Of a stretch of DNA of 64,000 nt, positions 8,944 through 17,829 are shown one piece after another. Each line of letters begins with the position of its first letter. Positions within the stretch are counted from its first letter, which is position 1. The stretch lies in assembly GCA_964360255.1 (NCBI GenBank), contig CAYHVK010000003.1, positions 1-64,000 of the forward strand, given 5' to 3'. The notes beneath the pieces were generated by a model, which was not told where the DNA came from, did not search any database, and saw only the letters and a program-made list of their open reading frames with translations. The DNA comes from CAYHVK01 sp964360255. Its GTDB lineage: Bacteria; Bdellovibrionota; Bdellovibrionia; Bdellovibrionales; UBA1609. A program made the translations under genes and the position numbers.

Positions 8944-9861
8944 ATGTTTCAACTTTTTAAGAGAAATTTCAAGGCGAAGACAACAGTGATCGGTGAGAGC
9001 CGAGCCAGCCAACTTGATTTGAACCTACCTCGTCGCCCTGAACCTGATCGCAATTTTTCTAAAGGCGGTCGCAGTTTTTATTTCTTCGATTTCGATGACA
9101 ACATAGCTGTTCTTGGAACTCCAACTGTTGTTTTTAATAAAGCGAACGGTCGCGAGCTTATTCTTTCGAGCAAAGAGTTTGCTGAGCACAGTGGGCAAAT
9201 TGGTCGCGTCGGTATGTATCGGGATTACGAAATTCGTTTAGAGGATGCACAAGGAAGTTTTAGACATTTTCGCGATCGCGATATGAATATGCTCCATCGC
9301 CTATTAGGCAAGAAACAAATTTTCATTGATGATTTTGCACACGCTCTTGGTTATCCAGATTTTCACTGGAAAGGACCATCGTGGAGACATTTCTATCACG
9401 CAGTTTTCAACAAGCGTCCAGTTTCATTGATCACAGCACGCGGTCATCATCCAGAAACTATTAAATCCGGAATTCGTCTTCTTGTTCGAGAGCAGCACAT
9501 TCCTCATGAGCCTAACTACTTAAGTCTGTATCCAGTGAATTTTCCGAATGTGAGAGCACAATTGTCTAATGGGGCACCATTGACCGTAGCACAGTTGAAG
9601 CAAGCGGCAATACGGGCCTCAGTCGATGAGGCAATACGGGTCTACGGTTACAACCCGCACCATAGATTCGGAATGTCAGATGATGATCCGCATAACATAG
9701 CTTTAATCTTAGAAGAAATGACGCGTCTAAAACGTATTCATCCTGAGATGTCATTCTTTGTATTCGACACACATAAAGGCCAGGTCGTGAAACACGAGGT
9801 CTTTGAATTTCACACCGAAGAGCATTCGTTAACTCGTCAGGACCAGCTCCAGCTATTTTAG
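8944..9861 (+). CDS. HAD-like predicted phosphatase of unknown role
   Basis: I recognise no named family. The 305-residue protein has no signal peptide and shows a degenerate HAD pattern. FFDFDDNIAVL at about 47-57 resembles motif I (Asp49 and Asp51), SLITARGHHPE resembles motif II, and FGMSDDDPHNIAL near residue 246 resembles motif IV. Between them is a stretch rich in His, Arg and aromatic residues. If active it would be a Mg-dependent phosphoryl-transfer enzyme; that is inference from the motifs. It sits alone between topA and the Prc protease gene, with a 103-base upstream gap and a 47-base downstream gap. It is probably conserved among relatives, since the motifs are intact. Confidence 0.7.
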   Translation: MFQLFKRNFKAKTTVIGESRASQLDLNLPRRPEPDRNFSKGGRSFYFFDFDDNIAVLGTPTVVFNKANGRELILSSKEFAEHSGQIGRVGMYRDYEIRLEDAQGSFRHFRDRDMNMLHRLLGKKQIFIDDFAHALGYPDFHWKGPSWRHFYHAVFNKRPVSLITARGHHPETIKSGIRLLVREQHIPHEPNYLSLYPVNFPNVRAQLSNGAPLTVAQLKQAAIRASVDEAIRVYGYNPHHRFGMSDDDPHNIALILEEMTRLKRIHPEMSFFVFDTHKGQVVKHEVFEFHTEEHSLTRQDQLQLF

Positions 9862-9908
9862 TACAACTTCACTTGTGAAATGTTACCATAGTTGTTCTGG
9901 AGGGTGAT

Positions 9909-11978
9909 ATGCATCTACGTCATACACTGGCTTTAATTTTAGCTTCTTTGGTTTCAATTTCTACATTCGCCATGGATTTGGCTTGTAACTATGTAGTCCC
10001 GATTCAAGGGCGCTTCTTACAAAAGCATATCAATTATGATTCGCTGACAGCAAATTTAGAAAGTCGCACTGTTGATCAATTCGTTAAGTCGATTGACCCT
10101 TCTAAGACTTATCTTCTTCAAGCTGATGTCGATACGATCAAAAAGAATATGAAAAGTATTTTCGATAAAGCAAAAGCTGGCGATTGCGCTGGTATCGAAA
10201 AATCATATGAGATTTTAAAAGGTCGTCTTAAAGAGGCGAGCGAGTACTCTAAGAAATACTTAGACGCGAGTTTCAAACTTGATCCAACACTTAAAGTAAC
10301 TCTTGATAGCGATAAGAAGCCTTACGCAAAATCAAAAGCTCAGTTTGAAGAAACGCTTCGCAAGTACATGCAGCTTCAAGTGGCTAACTATGTAGCCACT
10401 GGTGAAAAACTAGAAGCGGCTCGTGAAAAAGTAATTAAGAATTACGATCGTGCTTCTAAACGTCTTGATGAAGAAACAGTTCAAGATCGTCTCTCAACAT
10501 ACTTAGATGCTTATGCGCGTTCACTTGATCCACACTCAAGCTACTGGTCACCAGTGGCTTATGATGATTTCAGAGTGGGAATCGGTGCTTCTCTTGAAGG
10601 TATCGGAGCGACTCTGAGTTCTAAAGACGGCATCACTGTGATCGAGCAGTTGATTCCTGGTGGACCGGCAGCGAAGTCAGGCCTCTTACAGCCTAAAGAT
10701 AAAATCATTGCGGTGGGCAGCGGAGAGTCGGGCCCAATGGATAATGTTCTTGATCAAGATCTACGTAACGTAGTTTCTAAAATCCGTGGTCAGAAGGGTA
10801 CGAAAGTTCGTCTTTCTGTTCTTCGTGACGAAGCGGGCGGCAACAAAAAGTTTGTTGTGACTATCGTGCGCGATAAAATCGACATCAAAGATGAGCGCGC
10901 CGCTATTGATTACATCGATCGGGAAGTGGGCGGTAAGAAATTGAAAGTGGGTCTTATTAACCTTCCTTCATTCTATGCTGACCCGACGAGTGATATCTCT
11001 TCGTATCGTGATATGCAGAAACTCATGCGTGAGGCTCGCAACCAAAAAGTGGATGCTCTCGTATTAGATCTTTCAACTAACGGTGGTGGATCTCTTCAAG
11101 ACGCTGTTGGTATTACAGGTTTATTTTTCCGCGAAGGTAACGTTGTAAAACAATCTTCGAAATACCGTAACCGTGGTGAGCTTGAACTCGCTGATGAAAA
11201 CCCAATGGTCGACTGGCCAGGACCGCTTGTTGTATTAACAAGCCGTGTGAGTGCTTCAGCTTCTGAGATCGTGGCCGGCGCTTTAAAAGATTATCGTCGT
11301 GCGGTTATCGTGGGCGGAGATCATACTTTCGGTAAAGGAACTGTGCAGGCTGTAGATGATACGCTCCCACAAGGATTGGGCGCGATTAAAACGACAATCG
11401 GCATGTTCTTCACAGCTGGTGGAAAATCAACTCAGCATATTGGTGTGACTTCAGATATCGTTTTCCCAAGTGCGTTCTCGGATGATGAGTTCGGCGAAAA
11501 AACTCTGGATTATTCTTTGCCGCCAAAAACTTTAAAGCCGTTTTTATCAGTAGAAGCTTATGTGCCAGCGGGCCCATCGTCATGGAAGCTTCTTGATAAA
11601 AAAACGGTGGATAAGCTTCGCGCACAATCTAAAGGCCGGGTTGATAAGAGCGTTGATTTCAAGAAAATCGTAGCCGATATCGCGAAGAGCAAAAAGAAGA
11701 AAAACGAAATCATCATTGGTGAAGTTATTAAAGATCGCGAAGAATCTAATAAAGAAACCAAGGAACTTGAAGGTAAGGACTACACTCAGGTTCAGGCCTA
11801 TAAAAAAGATAAATACATGAAAAGAGCCGATATCATAGAGGCTCTCAATATCGCCGCAGACCTCACTATTTTGCAGGCTGGCGGAAAAATCACCCTTTCT
11901 CAAAAAGAAGCGGCAACCGCTGCAAAAGGGGTTGATAAGGTCGATGCAAGTCAGCTACAAAGTGAGAAGAAAAACTAA
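9909..11978 (+). CDS. prc: Tail-specific (C-terminal processing) protease, Prc type
   Basis: This periplasmic serine protease (family S41) trims or degrades proteins from their C-terminus, often acting on lipoproteins and peptidoglycan enzymes. It has an N-terminal signal peptide (MHLRHTLALILASLVSISTFA), a helical N-terminal domain (about 25-210), a PDZ domain (about 225-310, with GIGATL and GGPAAKSGL), and the S41 core. The Ser/Lys dyad lies in SASASE (448-453) and TFGKGTVQ (Lys476). A charged C-terminal domain follows. At 689 residues it is the long Prc form, not the short CtpA form. GGAGGG precedes the ATG. It is followed 37 bases later by the dehydrogenase E1 genes, which look functionally unrelated. 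Confidence 0.94.
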   Translation: MHLRHTLALILASLVSISTFAMDLACNYVVPIQGRFLQKHINYDSLTANLESRTVDQFVKSIDPSKTYLLQADVDTIKKNMKSIFDKAKAGDCAGIEKSYEILKGRLKEASEYSKKYLDASFKLDPTLKVTLDSDKKPYAKSKAQFEETLRKYMQLQVANYVATGEKLEAAREKVIKNYDRASKRLDEETVQDRLSTYLDAYARSLDPHSSYWSPVAYDDFRVGIGASLEGIGATLSSKDGITVIEQLIPGGPAAKSGLLQPKDKIIAVGSGESGPMDNVLDQDLRNVVSKIRGQKGTKVRLSVLRDEAGGNKKFVVTIVRDKIDIKDERAAIDYIDREVGGKKLKVGLINLPSFYADPTSDISSYRDMQKLMREARNQKVDALVLDLSTNGGGSLQDAVGITGLFFREGNVVKQSSKYRNRGELELADENPMVDWPGPLVVLTSRVSASASEIVAGALKDYRRAVIVGGDHTFGKGTVQAVDDTLPQGLGAIKTTIGMFFTAGGKSTQHIGVTSDIVFPSAFSDDEFGEKTLDYSLPPKTLKPFLSVEAYVPAGPSSWKLLDKKTVDKLRAQSKGRVDKSVDFKKIVADIAKSKKKKNEIIIGEVIKDREESNKETKELEGKDYTQVQAYKKDKYMKRADIIEALNIAADLTILQAGGKITLSQKEAATAAKGVDKVDASQLQSEKKN

Positions 11979-12015
11979 TAGCTGCAGACTTTAAAAGAGA
12001 CGTCAGGTCGATAAT

Positions 12016-13044
12016 ATGTCAGGTACAAAAAAGCGTGTAAAGTCGGGAGGCAGTAGCCTCCCTTTGCCTAATGACCTTTTGGTCAAAATGCTCGATCTTA
12101 TGATCAAGTCTCGCGTTCTTGAAGAGCGCTTGATTAAGATTTATAAGGCCGGCGAGTCTTTCTTTTGGATTGGTGCTCCGGGCGAAGAGGCCTTTGGTGT
12201 GCCGCTCGGTTTATTAATCAATAAAGGCCATGGACACGCTTACGACTACTTGCACTTGCACTACCGCTGCTCACCAACGCTCGTAGCGATGGGCATGCCT
12301 ATGATCGATTCTGTGCGCATTATGATGAACAGAGCCACAGACACTAGCACGGGCGGGAAAAACTTTTCTAACCACTTTTGCTTTCCTGAATGGAATGTGA
12401 CGCCGGTTTCATCACCACTAACAGTTCAGTACGCTTTCGCTATCGGTACAGCTTGGGCTCAGAAGCGTGAAGGCGGTAATGGTATCAGTGTTATCACTGG
12501 TGGCGATGCAGCGACGGCCGAAGGTGAATTTGCATCGAGCCTGATTTGGTCTTCGCGTAAAGGCAATGAACTGCCGATGCTTATCACAGTTCAAAATAAT
12601 AACTGGGGTATCTCAACAGATTTTGCCAGCCAACACGGTGAAGAGTTTATTGCGGATCGTGGTAAGGCTTTTGGTATTCGCACCGCTGTTATCGACGGTA
12701 ATGATCCCATCGAAACTTACATTCGCCTCAAAGAAGAAATGGAATACATCCGCAAGACTCGTAAGCCAGTTCTACTTGAAGCCAAGACCTCACGCTTATA
12801 CGGTCACTCATCAGCTACTGGAGCGAATCATACTGGCGACGTTTGCTGTATTGAGCTCTTCACGAAGAAGCTCGTCGATGCGGGTGTGATTACTTCTGAA
12901 GAAGTAAAAGAGATTTGGACAAACTATGAAACTGAGGCCCGTGAAGCTCAAGAGCTGGCGCGTACAGAACCAGTTCCGCAGCCTGAAGATATTTGGAAGC
13001 ATATTTTCGTGAATAACGAAAACGCCGATTGGAGAAAATTCTAA
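12016..13044 (+). CDS. 2-oxo acid dehydrogenase E1 component, alpha subunit
   Basis: This is the thiamine diphosphate-binding subunit of a branched-chain 2-oxo acid (or pyruvate) dehydrogenase complex, which decarboxylates the 2-oxo acid and hands the acyl group to lipoyl-E2. The 342-residue protein has the ThDP motif starting at GGDAATAEGE and closing at NNNWGIS, and a typical C-terminal GHSSATGANHTGD segment. The family resemblance is closer to branched-chain E1 alpha than to PdhA, by eye. The stop codon shares one base with the ATG of the beta subunit, so the two are translationally coupled. No E2 or E3 gene lies nearby, so those must be encoded elsewhere. An acetoin dehydrogenase alternative is less likely without its partner genes. 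Confidence 0.88.
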   Translation: MSGTKKRVKSGGSSLPLPNDLLVKMLDLMIKSRVLEERLIKIYKAGESFFWIGAPGEEAFGVPLGLLINKGHGHAYDYLHLHYRCSPTLVAMGMPMIDSVRIMMNRATDTSTGGKNFSNHFCFPEWNVTPVSSPLTVQYAFAIGTAWAQKREGGNGISVITGGDAATAEGEFASSLIWSSRKGNELPMLITVQNNNWGISTDFASQHGEEFIADRGKAFGIRTAVIDGNDPIETYIRLKEEMEYIRKTRKPVLLEAKTSRLYGHSSATGANHTGDVCCIELFTKKLVDAGVITSEEVKEIWTNYETEAREAQELARTEPVPQPEDIWKHIFVNNENADWRKF

Positions 13045-14105
13045 TGGCAACTATGGTACAAGCCATTCGTATGGCTCTTCATGTTGGTGAAGATCAGCTC
13101 GGTGTAAAAGATATTTTTGGCCAAGATGTTGGCGCTCCACTTGGCGGAGTGTTCACGGCCACTCAAGGTTTGAAAACAGCTTGGAACTCTCCGCTCGATG
13201 AGCGTGGTATTATTGGCTGCGCTATTGGTATCGGCATGACGGGTGATCGTTGCGTCGCTGAAATTCAGTTCTGTGATTATATTTTTAATACCATCGATCT
13301 CATGAAAATCGCTGGTAATACGCACTGGGTTTCGAATGGTAATTACAATTTACCCATCGTTGTTATGACTCCTCATGGGGCGGGTATTCGTGGCTCGGTT
13401 TATCACTCTCACAGCTTTGATGCTTGGGCCTCTCGCCTTGTCGGCTGGAAGGTTGTGATTCCGTCGAATCCACTGGATGCTTACGGACTTATGCTTTCGG
13501 CTATTGAAGACCCGAATCCAGTTTTATATTTAAAACCAAAAGCACTCATGCGCGTTCGTGGTAATGAATTGCTTCCGGGTGAGCCTTCTGATGAGCGTGA
13601 ATTAAAGTCTATGATCGATGCACCTATTGGTGATACTCGTGCGAAGTGGAAGCCGAAATGGCCGAAGCTAGATACGAGTTATCGTGTGCCGATTGGTGTT
13701 GGTAATATTACTCGTCGTGGTGATGCTGCGACTCTTGTGACTTATGGTCGTCATGTTGGCGTTTGCAACAAGATCGCGGATGAATTGGCTGCTGATGGCA
13801 CGTTTGTCGAAGTGATCGATTTGCGCTCTATTTATCCTTATGACTGGCAAATGATTAAAGAGTCGGTGATGAAGACAAAGCGTGTGATTTTCATCAATGA
13901 AGACACTGAGGTGACGAACTTTGCTGAGCACTTAGCGACTCGCACGACTTCTGAATTATTCTATCATCTGCACGCACATCCGCGCGTGATCGCAGGTAAG
14001 AATGTGCCGGGCGTGGGTTTGCACCCAAATCTAGAGGATGCTTCTGTTCCGCAGCCGCATGATATTAAGAATGAGTTGCTTGAGATGTTAGCCGAGCAGC
14101 CGTAG
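13044..14105 (+). CDS. 2-oxo acid dehydrogenase E1 component, beta subunit
   Basis: Beta subunit partner of the preceding alpha subunit; together they form the alpha2beta2 E1 heterotetramer of a 2-oxo acid dehydrogenase. The start is the ATG overlapping the alpha stop (TAATG), giving 353 residues; an in-frame ATG at 13029 would lie inside the alpha gene. Family landmarks are VGEDQLGVKDIFGQDVG at the start, FTATQGL, AEIQFCDYIF, the middle MTPHGAGIRGSVYHSHS region that contacts the cofactor, and the C-terminal transketolase domain with VTYGRHVG and EVIDLRSIYPYD. The length is slightly above the usual 325. An inverted repeat at the stop codon probably ends the transcript. Confidence 0.9.
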   Translation: MATMVQAIRMALHVGEDQLGVKDIFGQDVGAPLGGVFTATQGLKTAWNSPLDERGIIGCAIGIGMTGDRCVAEIQFCDYIFNTIDLMKIAGNTHWVSNGNYNLPIVVMTPHGAGIRGSVYHSHSFDAWASRLVGWKVVIPSNPLDAYGLMLSAIEDPNPVLYLKPKALMRVRGNELLPGEPSDERELKSMIDAPIGDTRAKWKPKWPKLDTSYRVPIGVGNITRRGDAATLVTYGRHVGVCNKIADELAADGTFVEVIDLRSIYPYDWQMIKESVMKTKRVIFINEDTEVTNFAEHLATRTTSELFYHLHAHPRVIAGKNVPGVGLHPNLEDASVPQPHDIKNELLEMLAEQP

Positions 14106-14114
14106 CTGCTTGGC
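14091..14114 (+). terminator. Hairpin spanning the E1 beta stop codon
   Basis: GCCGAGCAGC and GCTGCTTGGC form a 10-base stem with one G-T wobble around the loop CGTA, which contains the start of the stop codon region. No T run follows. It lies between the convergent E1 beta gene and the minus-strand small acidic gene, so it is a likely transcription end signal. Confidence 0.4.
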
Positions 14115-14125
14115 TTGGAGTCCGA

Positions 14126-14320
14126 CTAGTGTTCGCCGTCGGCGTCGCCCATTTTCTTCAAGACAATTTGAATAGTTTCAGAATCGATATTAACTTTTTT
14201 CATCAGTGATTTGGCTTTGCCAAAATCATCCGAATCGACGGCATCGAAGAAAGCTTCGACTTTACCAATTTCAGCCAGCTTCTCGAGAACAAGTGTCCCT
14301 TCAAAATCGCTTTCTTCCAC
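14126..14320 (-). CDS. Small acidic protein downstream of nudC
   Basis: I do not recognise this 64-residue protein. It is strongly acidic (many Asp and Glu), has no signal peptide or membrane segment, and looks helical: LEKLAEIGKVEAFFDAVDS and AKSLMKKVNIDSETIQIVLKKM suggest a small helical bundle. It starts 5 bases after the nudC stop on the same strand, so it is the third gene of a pyrE-nudC operon. That position and the sensible amino acid composition support it being real. It could be an interaction or regulatory protein; no function can be assigned. Confidence 0.7.
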   Translation of the reverse strand: MEESDFEGTLVLEKLAEIGKVEAFFDAVDSDDFGKAKSLMKKVNIDSETIQIVLKKMGDADGEH

Positions 14321-14325
14321 TCACT

Positions 14326-15126
14326 TTATCCTTTCTTGAACGCTTCAATCATTTGACGAGAAATAGATGAGCGAGGAGGAAGTTCTTCGGGCAATGAGCT
14401 GCGATCAAACCACTTGGCATCAGTGATTTCTTTACCGTCGATGTGAATGTCTCCGGCGACCCATTCAGCAAAAAAACCAACCATAAGATTGTTCGGGAAC
14501 GGCCATGGTTGTGAGCCGAAGTATTTAATGTTTTTTACTTCAAGACTCACTTCTTCTTTTATTTCACGACGGATGCTCTCTTCAAGAGATTCGCCTGGCT
14601 CTACAAAACCGGCTACGCAAGAGAAGTATTTTCGATCAGCTGCTTTAGCCAATAAAATTTCTCCGCCACGGCGAACGAGAGTGATAATCACGGGGCTGAG
14701 TTGCGGGTAGATATTGCGTGAACATTTACCGCAAACCTTTGCGATCTCATCTTTTGAAATGGAAAGCTTCTGGCCGCAATGGCCGCAGAATTTATTTTTT
14801 GCACTCCAGTTCACGTACTGAGCGCCAATAGAAGCATCTTTCGCAATTGGAATCGCAAGTGAAGCGAGAACATCGCGGAGTGAGCGAAAGGTAAATGAAC
14901 CCGTGGGTTTTTGTTCTTGAATGTTTTCGCCGTTCAAAGCCCAACCTTCGCCAAGGCGAAATACGGCTTCATTATCATCCATTTTAAATTGCAGTTCTGA
15001 GCGAGTGGGGAGGCGGTCAGAACCCAGTTCATCTTGGTGAACTAGAATTTTACCATCATTGTAAATGAAGCAAACATCTTCAGGTTGAATTGCCGCTTTT
15101 TGAAAAGCATCGATTTGATATTTCAT
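14326..15126 (-). CDS. nudC: NAD(H) / RNA-cap Nudix pyrophosphatase
   Basis: NudC hydrolyses NADH to NMNH and AMP and removes NAD caps from RNA 5' ends. The 266-residue protein has the expected parts: an N-terminal domain, a zinc ribbon with CGHCGQ and CGKCSR, the Nudix box starting GFVEPGESLEESIRREIKEE, and the NudC-specific signature SQPWPFPNNLM. The length is normal. Its ATG overlaps the pyrE stop by 4 bases (15123-15126), which indicates coupled translation. The pairing with pyrimidine synthesis places it in nucleotide metabolism. The zinc ligands and the catalytic glutamates are all present, so I expect an active enzyme. Confidence 0.94.
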   Translation of the reverse strand: MKYQIDAFQKAAIQPEDVCFIYNDGKILVHQDELGSDRLPTRSELQFKMDDNEAVFRLGEGWALNGENIQEQKPTGSFTFRSLRDVLASLAIPIAKDASIGAQYVNWSAKNKFCGHCGQKLSISKDEIAKVCGKCSRNIYPQLSPVIITLVRRGGEILLAKAADRKYFSCVAGFVEPGESLEESIRREIKEEVSLEVKNIKYFGSQPWPFPNNLMVGFFAEWVAGDIHIDGKEITDAKWFDRSSLPEELPPRSSISRQMIEAFKKG

Positions 15127-15647
15127 TGAGAGCCCTTTAGTTCAGTCATGGTGAAGAGACTTTTAAAGTTTAAGTCTACCGCCTCTAATTTTTCACGACC
15201 ACCCTGTTCGCGGTCAATCACGCAGAGAACATTTTGTACAATGGCGCCGGCGCTGCGGAGATCTTTTGTTGAAATGATCACTTGGCCGCCACTTGTGACC
15301 ACATCTTCGATCACGCAGAGTCTTTTGCCTTTTACATCAAAGCCTTCAGCGAAGAGGCAGGTTCCGTACTCTTTGGCCTCTTTGCGTACAAAACAAACGG
15401 GAATGCCGGTTTCAAGGCTGATGGCGGTCGCAATGGGTATGCCGCCCACTTCTAGACCGGCGATTCCGTCGATATCTTTTGGGAGAAGCTTCGCCATCTC
15501 TTGGGCAATGCTTTTGAGAAGAGCTGGATTTGACTCGAAGCGATACTTGTCGAAGTATTCTTTAGACCTTTGGCCAGAGCGTAGCAAAAAGTCACCTGTG
15601 ATATATGCAGCTTTGTATATCTTCTGAGCTAAATCGTTGTTTTTCAT
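15123..15647 (-). CDS. pyrE: Orotate phosphoribosyltransferase
   Basis: PyrE joins orotate to PRPP to make OMP in de novo UMP synthesis, in the cytoplasm. The PRPP-binding signature LCVIEDVVTSGG is present (about 112-123), preceded by FVRKEAKEYG, the catalytic lysine loop found in this family, and GLEVGGIPIATA. The protein is 174 residues, near the short end of the family. It is the first gene of a minus-strand operon with nudC (4-base overlap) and a small acidic gene. The upstream gap is shared with a plus-strand 39-residue membrane protein gene and should hold divergent promoters. No obvious PyrR attenuator was seen in the upstream bases. Confidence 0.94.
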   Translation of the reverse strand: MKNNDLAQKIYKAAYITGDFLLRSGQRSKEYFDKYRFESNPALLKSIAQEMAKLLPKDIDGIAGLEVGGIPIATAISLETGIPVCFVRKEAKEYGTCLFAEGFDVKGKRLCVIEDVVTSGGQVIISTKDLRSAGAIVQNVLCVIDREQGGREKLEAVDLNFKSLFTMTELKGSQ

Positions 15648-15751
15648 CTGAAAAATGATCCTTTTTAAGAGAGGAATGACACCACTTTAATGGCATAAGA
15701 AATGCTCTGTCTACTTCTTGAGGATGCTTTACGCGCTTGATAAGGAGCAAA

Positions 15752-15871
15752 ATGCAACCAGCCCCAAGTAAAGAACCATTTATGGACATGAAGAGAATGT
15801 TTATCATTCTGTTCTTGCTCACGGCTATTTTTCTAGCAGCCGCTCAATACTTGGCTACACTGCCAGGCTAA
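15752..15871 (+). CDS. 39-residue single-pass membrane protein
   Basis: A short open frame with an ideal ribosome site: AAGGAG ends 5 bases before the ATG. The product has a polar N-terminus (MQPAPSKEPFMDMKR) and then one hydrophobic segment (about residues 16-35, FIILFLLTAIFLAAAQYLA), ending soon after. This is the layout of a small inner-membrane protein with a cytoplasmic N-terminus. It stands alone between pyrE and dcd, on the opposite strand to both. I know no family. The strong ribosome site and the clean hydrophobic block argue for a real gene; the small size leaves doubt. Confidence 0.6.
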   Translation: MQPAPSKEPFMDMKRMFIILFLLTAIFLAAAQYLATLPG

Positions 15872-15925
15872 ATATGCAGCGTTCAGCTGCAATCTTTATT
15901 CTATTTTCAATTTGAAGAGAGACAG

Positions 15926-16477
15926 TTAAACCGGAGCCGTTGTAGTAGCTTCTGGATCTTGGAAAACTCGGCTACCAGTCGCTTTGCGTTGTCCTTGGTA
16001 TTTACCGCGGTAAGGACTGAGAGCCGCTTCATCCATCTTACAGAACACCAGTTGGCAAATGCGGCGACCGGCTTTTAAGCGGATCGGGAGACTATTAGCA
16101 TTATAAAGTTCTAGAGTGATCTGACCTTCAAAGCCCGGGTCAACCCAGCCTGCATTTTGAATGAAGAGACCAATGCGGCCAATCGAGCTGCGACCTTCTA
16201 CAAAGGCTGTTAGGTCGTCTGGAAGCTTGACGTATTCTTCTGTCGTCGCGAGTAGAAATGAGTGGGGTGGAATTGTAATCTCATCCGCTTCGTATTCGCG
16301 GTAGATGATTTCAGAATCCATATCGATCATTTGCATTTGACGATCTTCAACGATGAGAAAGTGGCGGCCCAGAGTGCAGTCGACAGAGGCAGGTTGAACT
16401 GAATTCTTTTGAATAGGTGTAATGCCGAGTTCACCACTGCTAATCATCTTTTTAAGTGTGCCGTCAGATAAGATCAT
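15926..16477 (-). CDS. dcd: dCTP deaminase
   Basis: Dcd converts dCTP to dUTP, feeding dTMP synthesis; some members also hydrolyse dUTP to dUMP. The 183-residue protein has the trimeric dUTPase-like fold with the family signature EGRSSIGRIGLFIQNAG, then VDPGFEGQITLELYN, which carries the catalytic glutamate, and the C-terminal KYQGQRKATGSRVFQD. The length is normal. The YQGQ ending also occurs in bifunctional deaminase/dUTPases, so dual activity is possible. The start is the first ATG. It lies 66 bases downstream, in transcription order, of the frameshifted DUF748-like gene on the same strand. Confidence 0.93.
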   Translation of the reverse strand: MILSDGTLKKMISSGELGITPIQKNSVQPASVDCTLGRHFLIVEDRQMQMIDMDSEIIYREYEADEITIPPHSFLLATTEEYVKLPDDLTAFVEGRSSIGRIGLFIQNAGWVDPGFEGQITLELYNANSLPIRLKAGRRICQLVFCKMDEAALSPYRGKYQGQRKATGSRVFQDPEATTTAPV

Positions 16478-16543
16478 ATTTGCCCCCAGAGAGATTTTTG
16501 GATGGCTTAGCTATCTTTCTTTTGTGAAGCAGAGTCAATAGTT

Positions 16544-17660
16544 TTAGCTCTTGCAGGCTTGTTGTTTCGGAGGATTCTTGCCTTGGATGTTTTCTAAAGT
16601 GACAGACTTGTCCAGGCGTTTTTTCATAGGTTCTTTTTCTTTATTATCAACGGCGCTCCAGAAGGCTTTGCTGGTGTTGATATCGAAACTTTCGTTTTTA
16701 ATTTCAAATGGAATACGGCTGGCAGTGGTTTTTGTTTCTTTGTTTTTTTAAGACCCAGTTGGCAAAACCAATTCCGATTTCGCTGAAATAGTGAGGGGCC
16801 GAATCGTATTCTTGGTCGTTAGCAATCACATCCCCATCTTCGAGAAAAAATTTGGCATAACCTTTGGTGATGTTTTGTGCAGAAGCCAGCTCTAGATACA
16901 CATCTAATTTTCCGCGCGTTAAATCTATAGGAATATAAGAGCGCAGAATTTTATTAAGGCTGTTGATATTGAACTGCTCCATCACAAGATCCATATCGAT
17001 GCGGTTGGGACAGGTCATAAGATCGATGTTACCATCGGCGTGAATTTTTGAGTGCTCTTGTAAAACGGCTTCGAATTCAAATGGACTGACGGCATCTCCT
17101 TCGAGGTTCTGTCGACTGCGCAGATCACGGGCTATTAGATTGGCCTTTGTAAGACTAACAGCTAATTTTTGACCAAGAGAGGAATTGGTGAAGTAGGCTT
17201 CTGAGTTACGCACTCTTAGAGTTTCAACTGCGAGTGGGATCACAACATCTAAAGTACCGACCCAAGCTTCTTTTTTCTCATCCGTGCCGAATTGATCTTC
17301 GCTTTTCTTTTCACTGTCGATAAGACGAGCGACGAGTCTATCGACTGTGACGTCAGCAGTAAGTTCTCCTCTTAGAAGTGCGCGCCAAGCGATAGAGAGA
17401 TCAATTTCTTTTGCAGCTAATAAAGGTGGTAGATTTGAATTTCTCTTTTTTATTTTTAGTTGTTGGAGCTGGTAGGCGCCGCGGTAAAGGCTGAGGTCGA
17501 AGTCGTCAATATGGCCGATGTAGTTTTCCATTTTATTGGCGAGAGCCCAGTTAATGCCCCAAAGGCACACGCTCGGGAGAATAATTCGGATGGCGATTAA
17601 TAATAAAACTATATAGAGAAACCATTTTGGAATTTTGGTGATTTTTTTCAAAGAAAACAC
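16544..17660 (-). pseudogene. DUF748/AsmA-like membrane protein, frameshifted in an A7 run
   Basis: This encodes an inner-membrane-anchored protein with one N-terminal transmembrane segment (about 12-32, FLYIVLLLIAIRIIL) and a long periplasmic AsmA/DUF748-type region (family proteins act in envelope biogenesis). The first frame ends at 16704 after 318 residues with an odd tail. Reading with one base fewer in the A7 run at 16743-16749 continues as VLKNKETKTTASRIPFE and on to a stop at 16544. The ...TASRIPFE... ending matches the usual C-terminus of this family as I know it. So about 65 family-like residues are out of frame. It could be a sequencing error, phase variation, polymerase slippage or a true mutation. 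The gene lies upstream of dcd. Confidence 0.7.
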
Positions 17661-17829
17661 TCCATCTGCTAGGGTTTTTAGAGAGCAAATGAAGTGCCAG
17701 GTAAAGTGAAGAGTTGGCTGAGGGGAGATGCGATGAATGAGGATGAGATGCTTTTGAAAAGTAGTTTAGTAAAAAAGATCGAGGCAAAAGAGTTAGAGCT
17801 GCGGTGTTTTGCCCCGCGGCTTATAAAAT

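Noticed and set aside
15592..15822. Minus-strand frame of 76 residues over the pyrE start
   Set aside because: It overlaps pyrE in another frame and its composition is not protein-like after the first 30 residues. I see it as a shadow.
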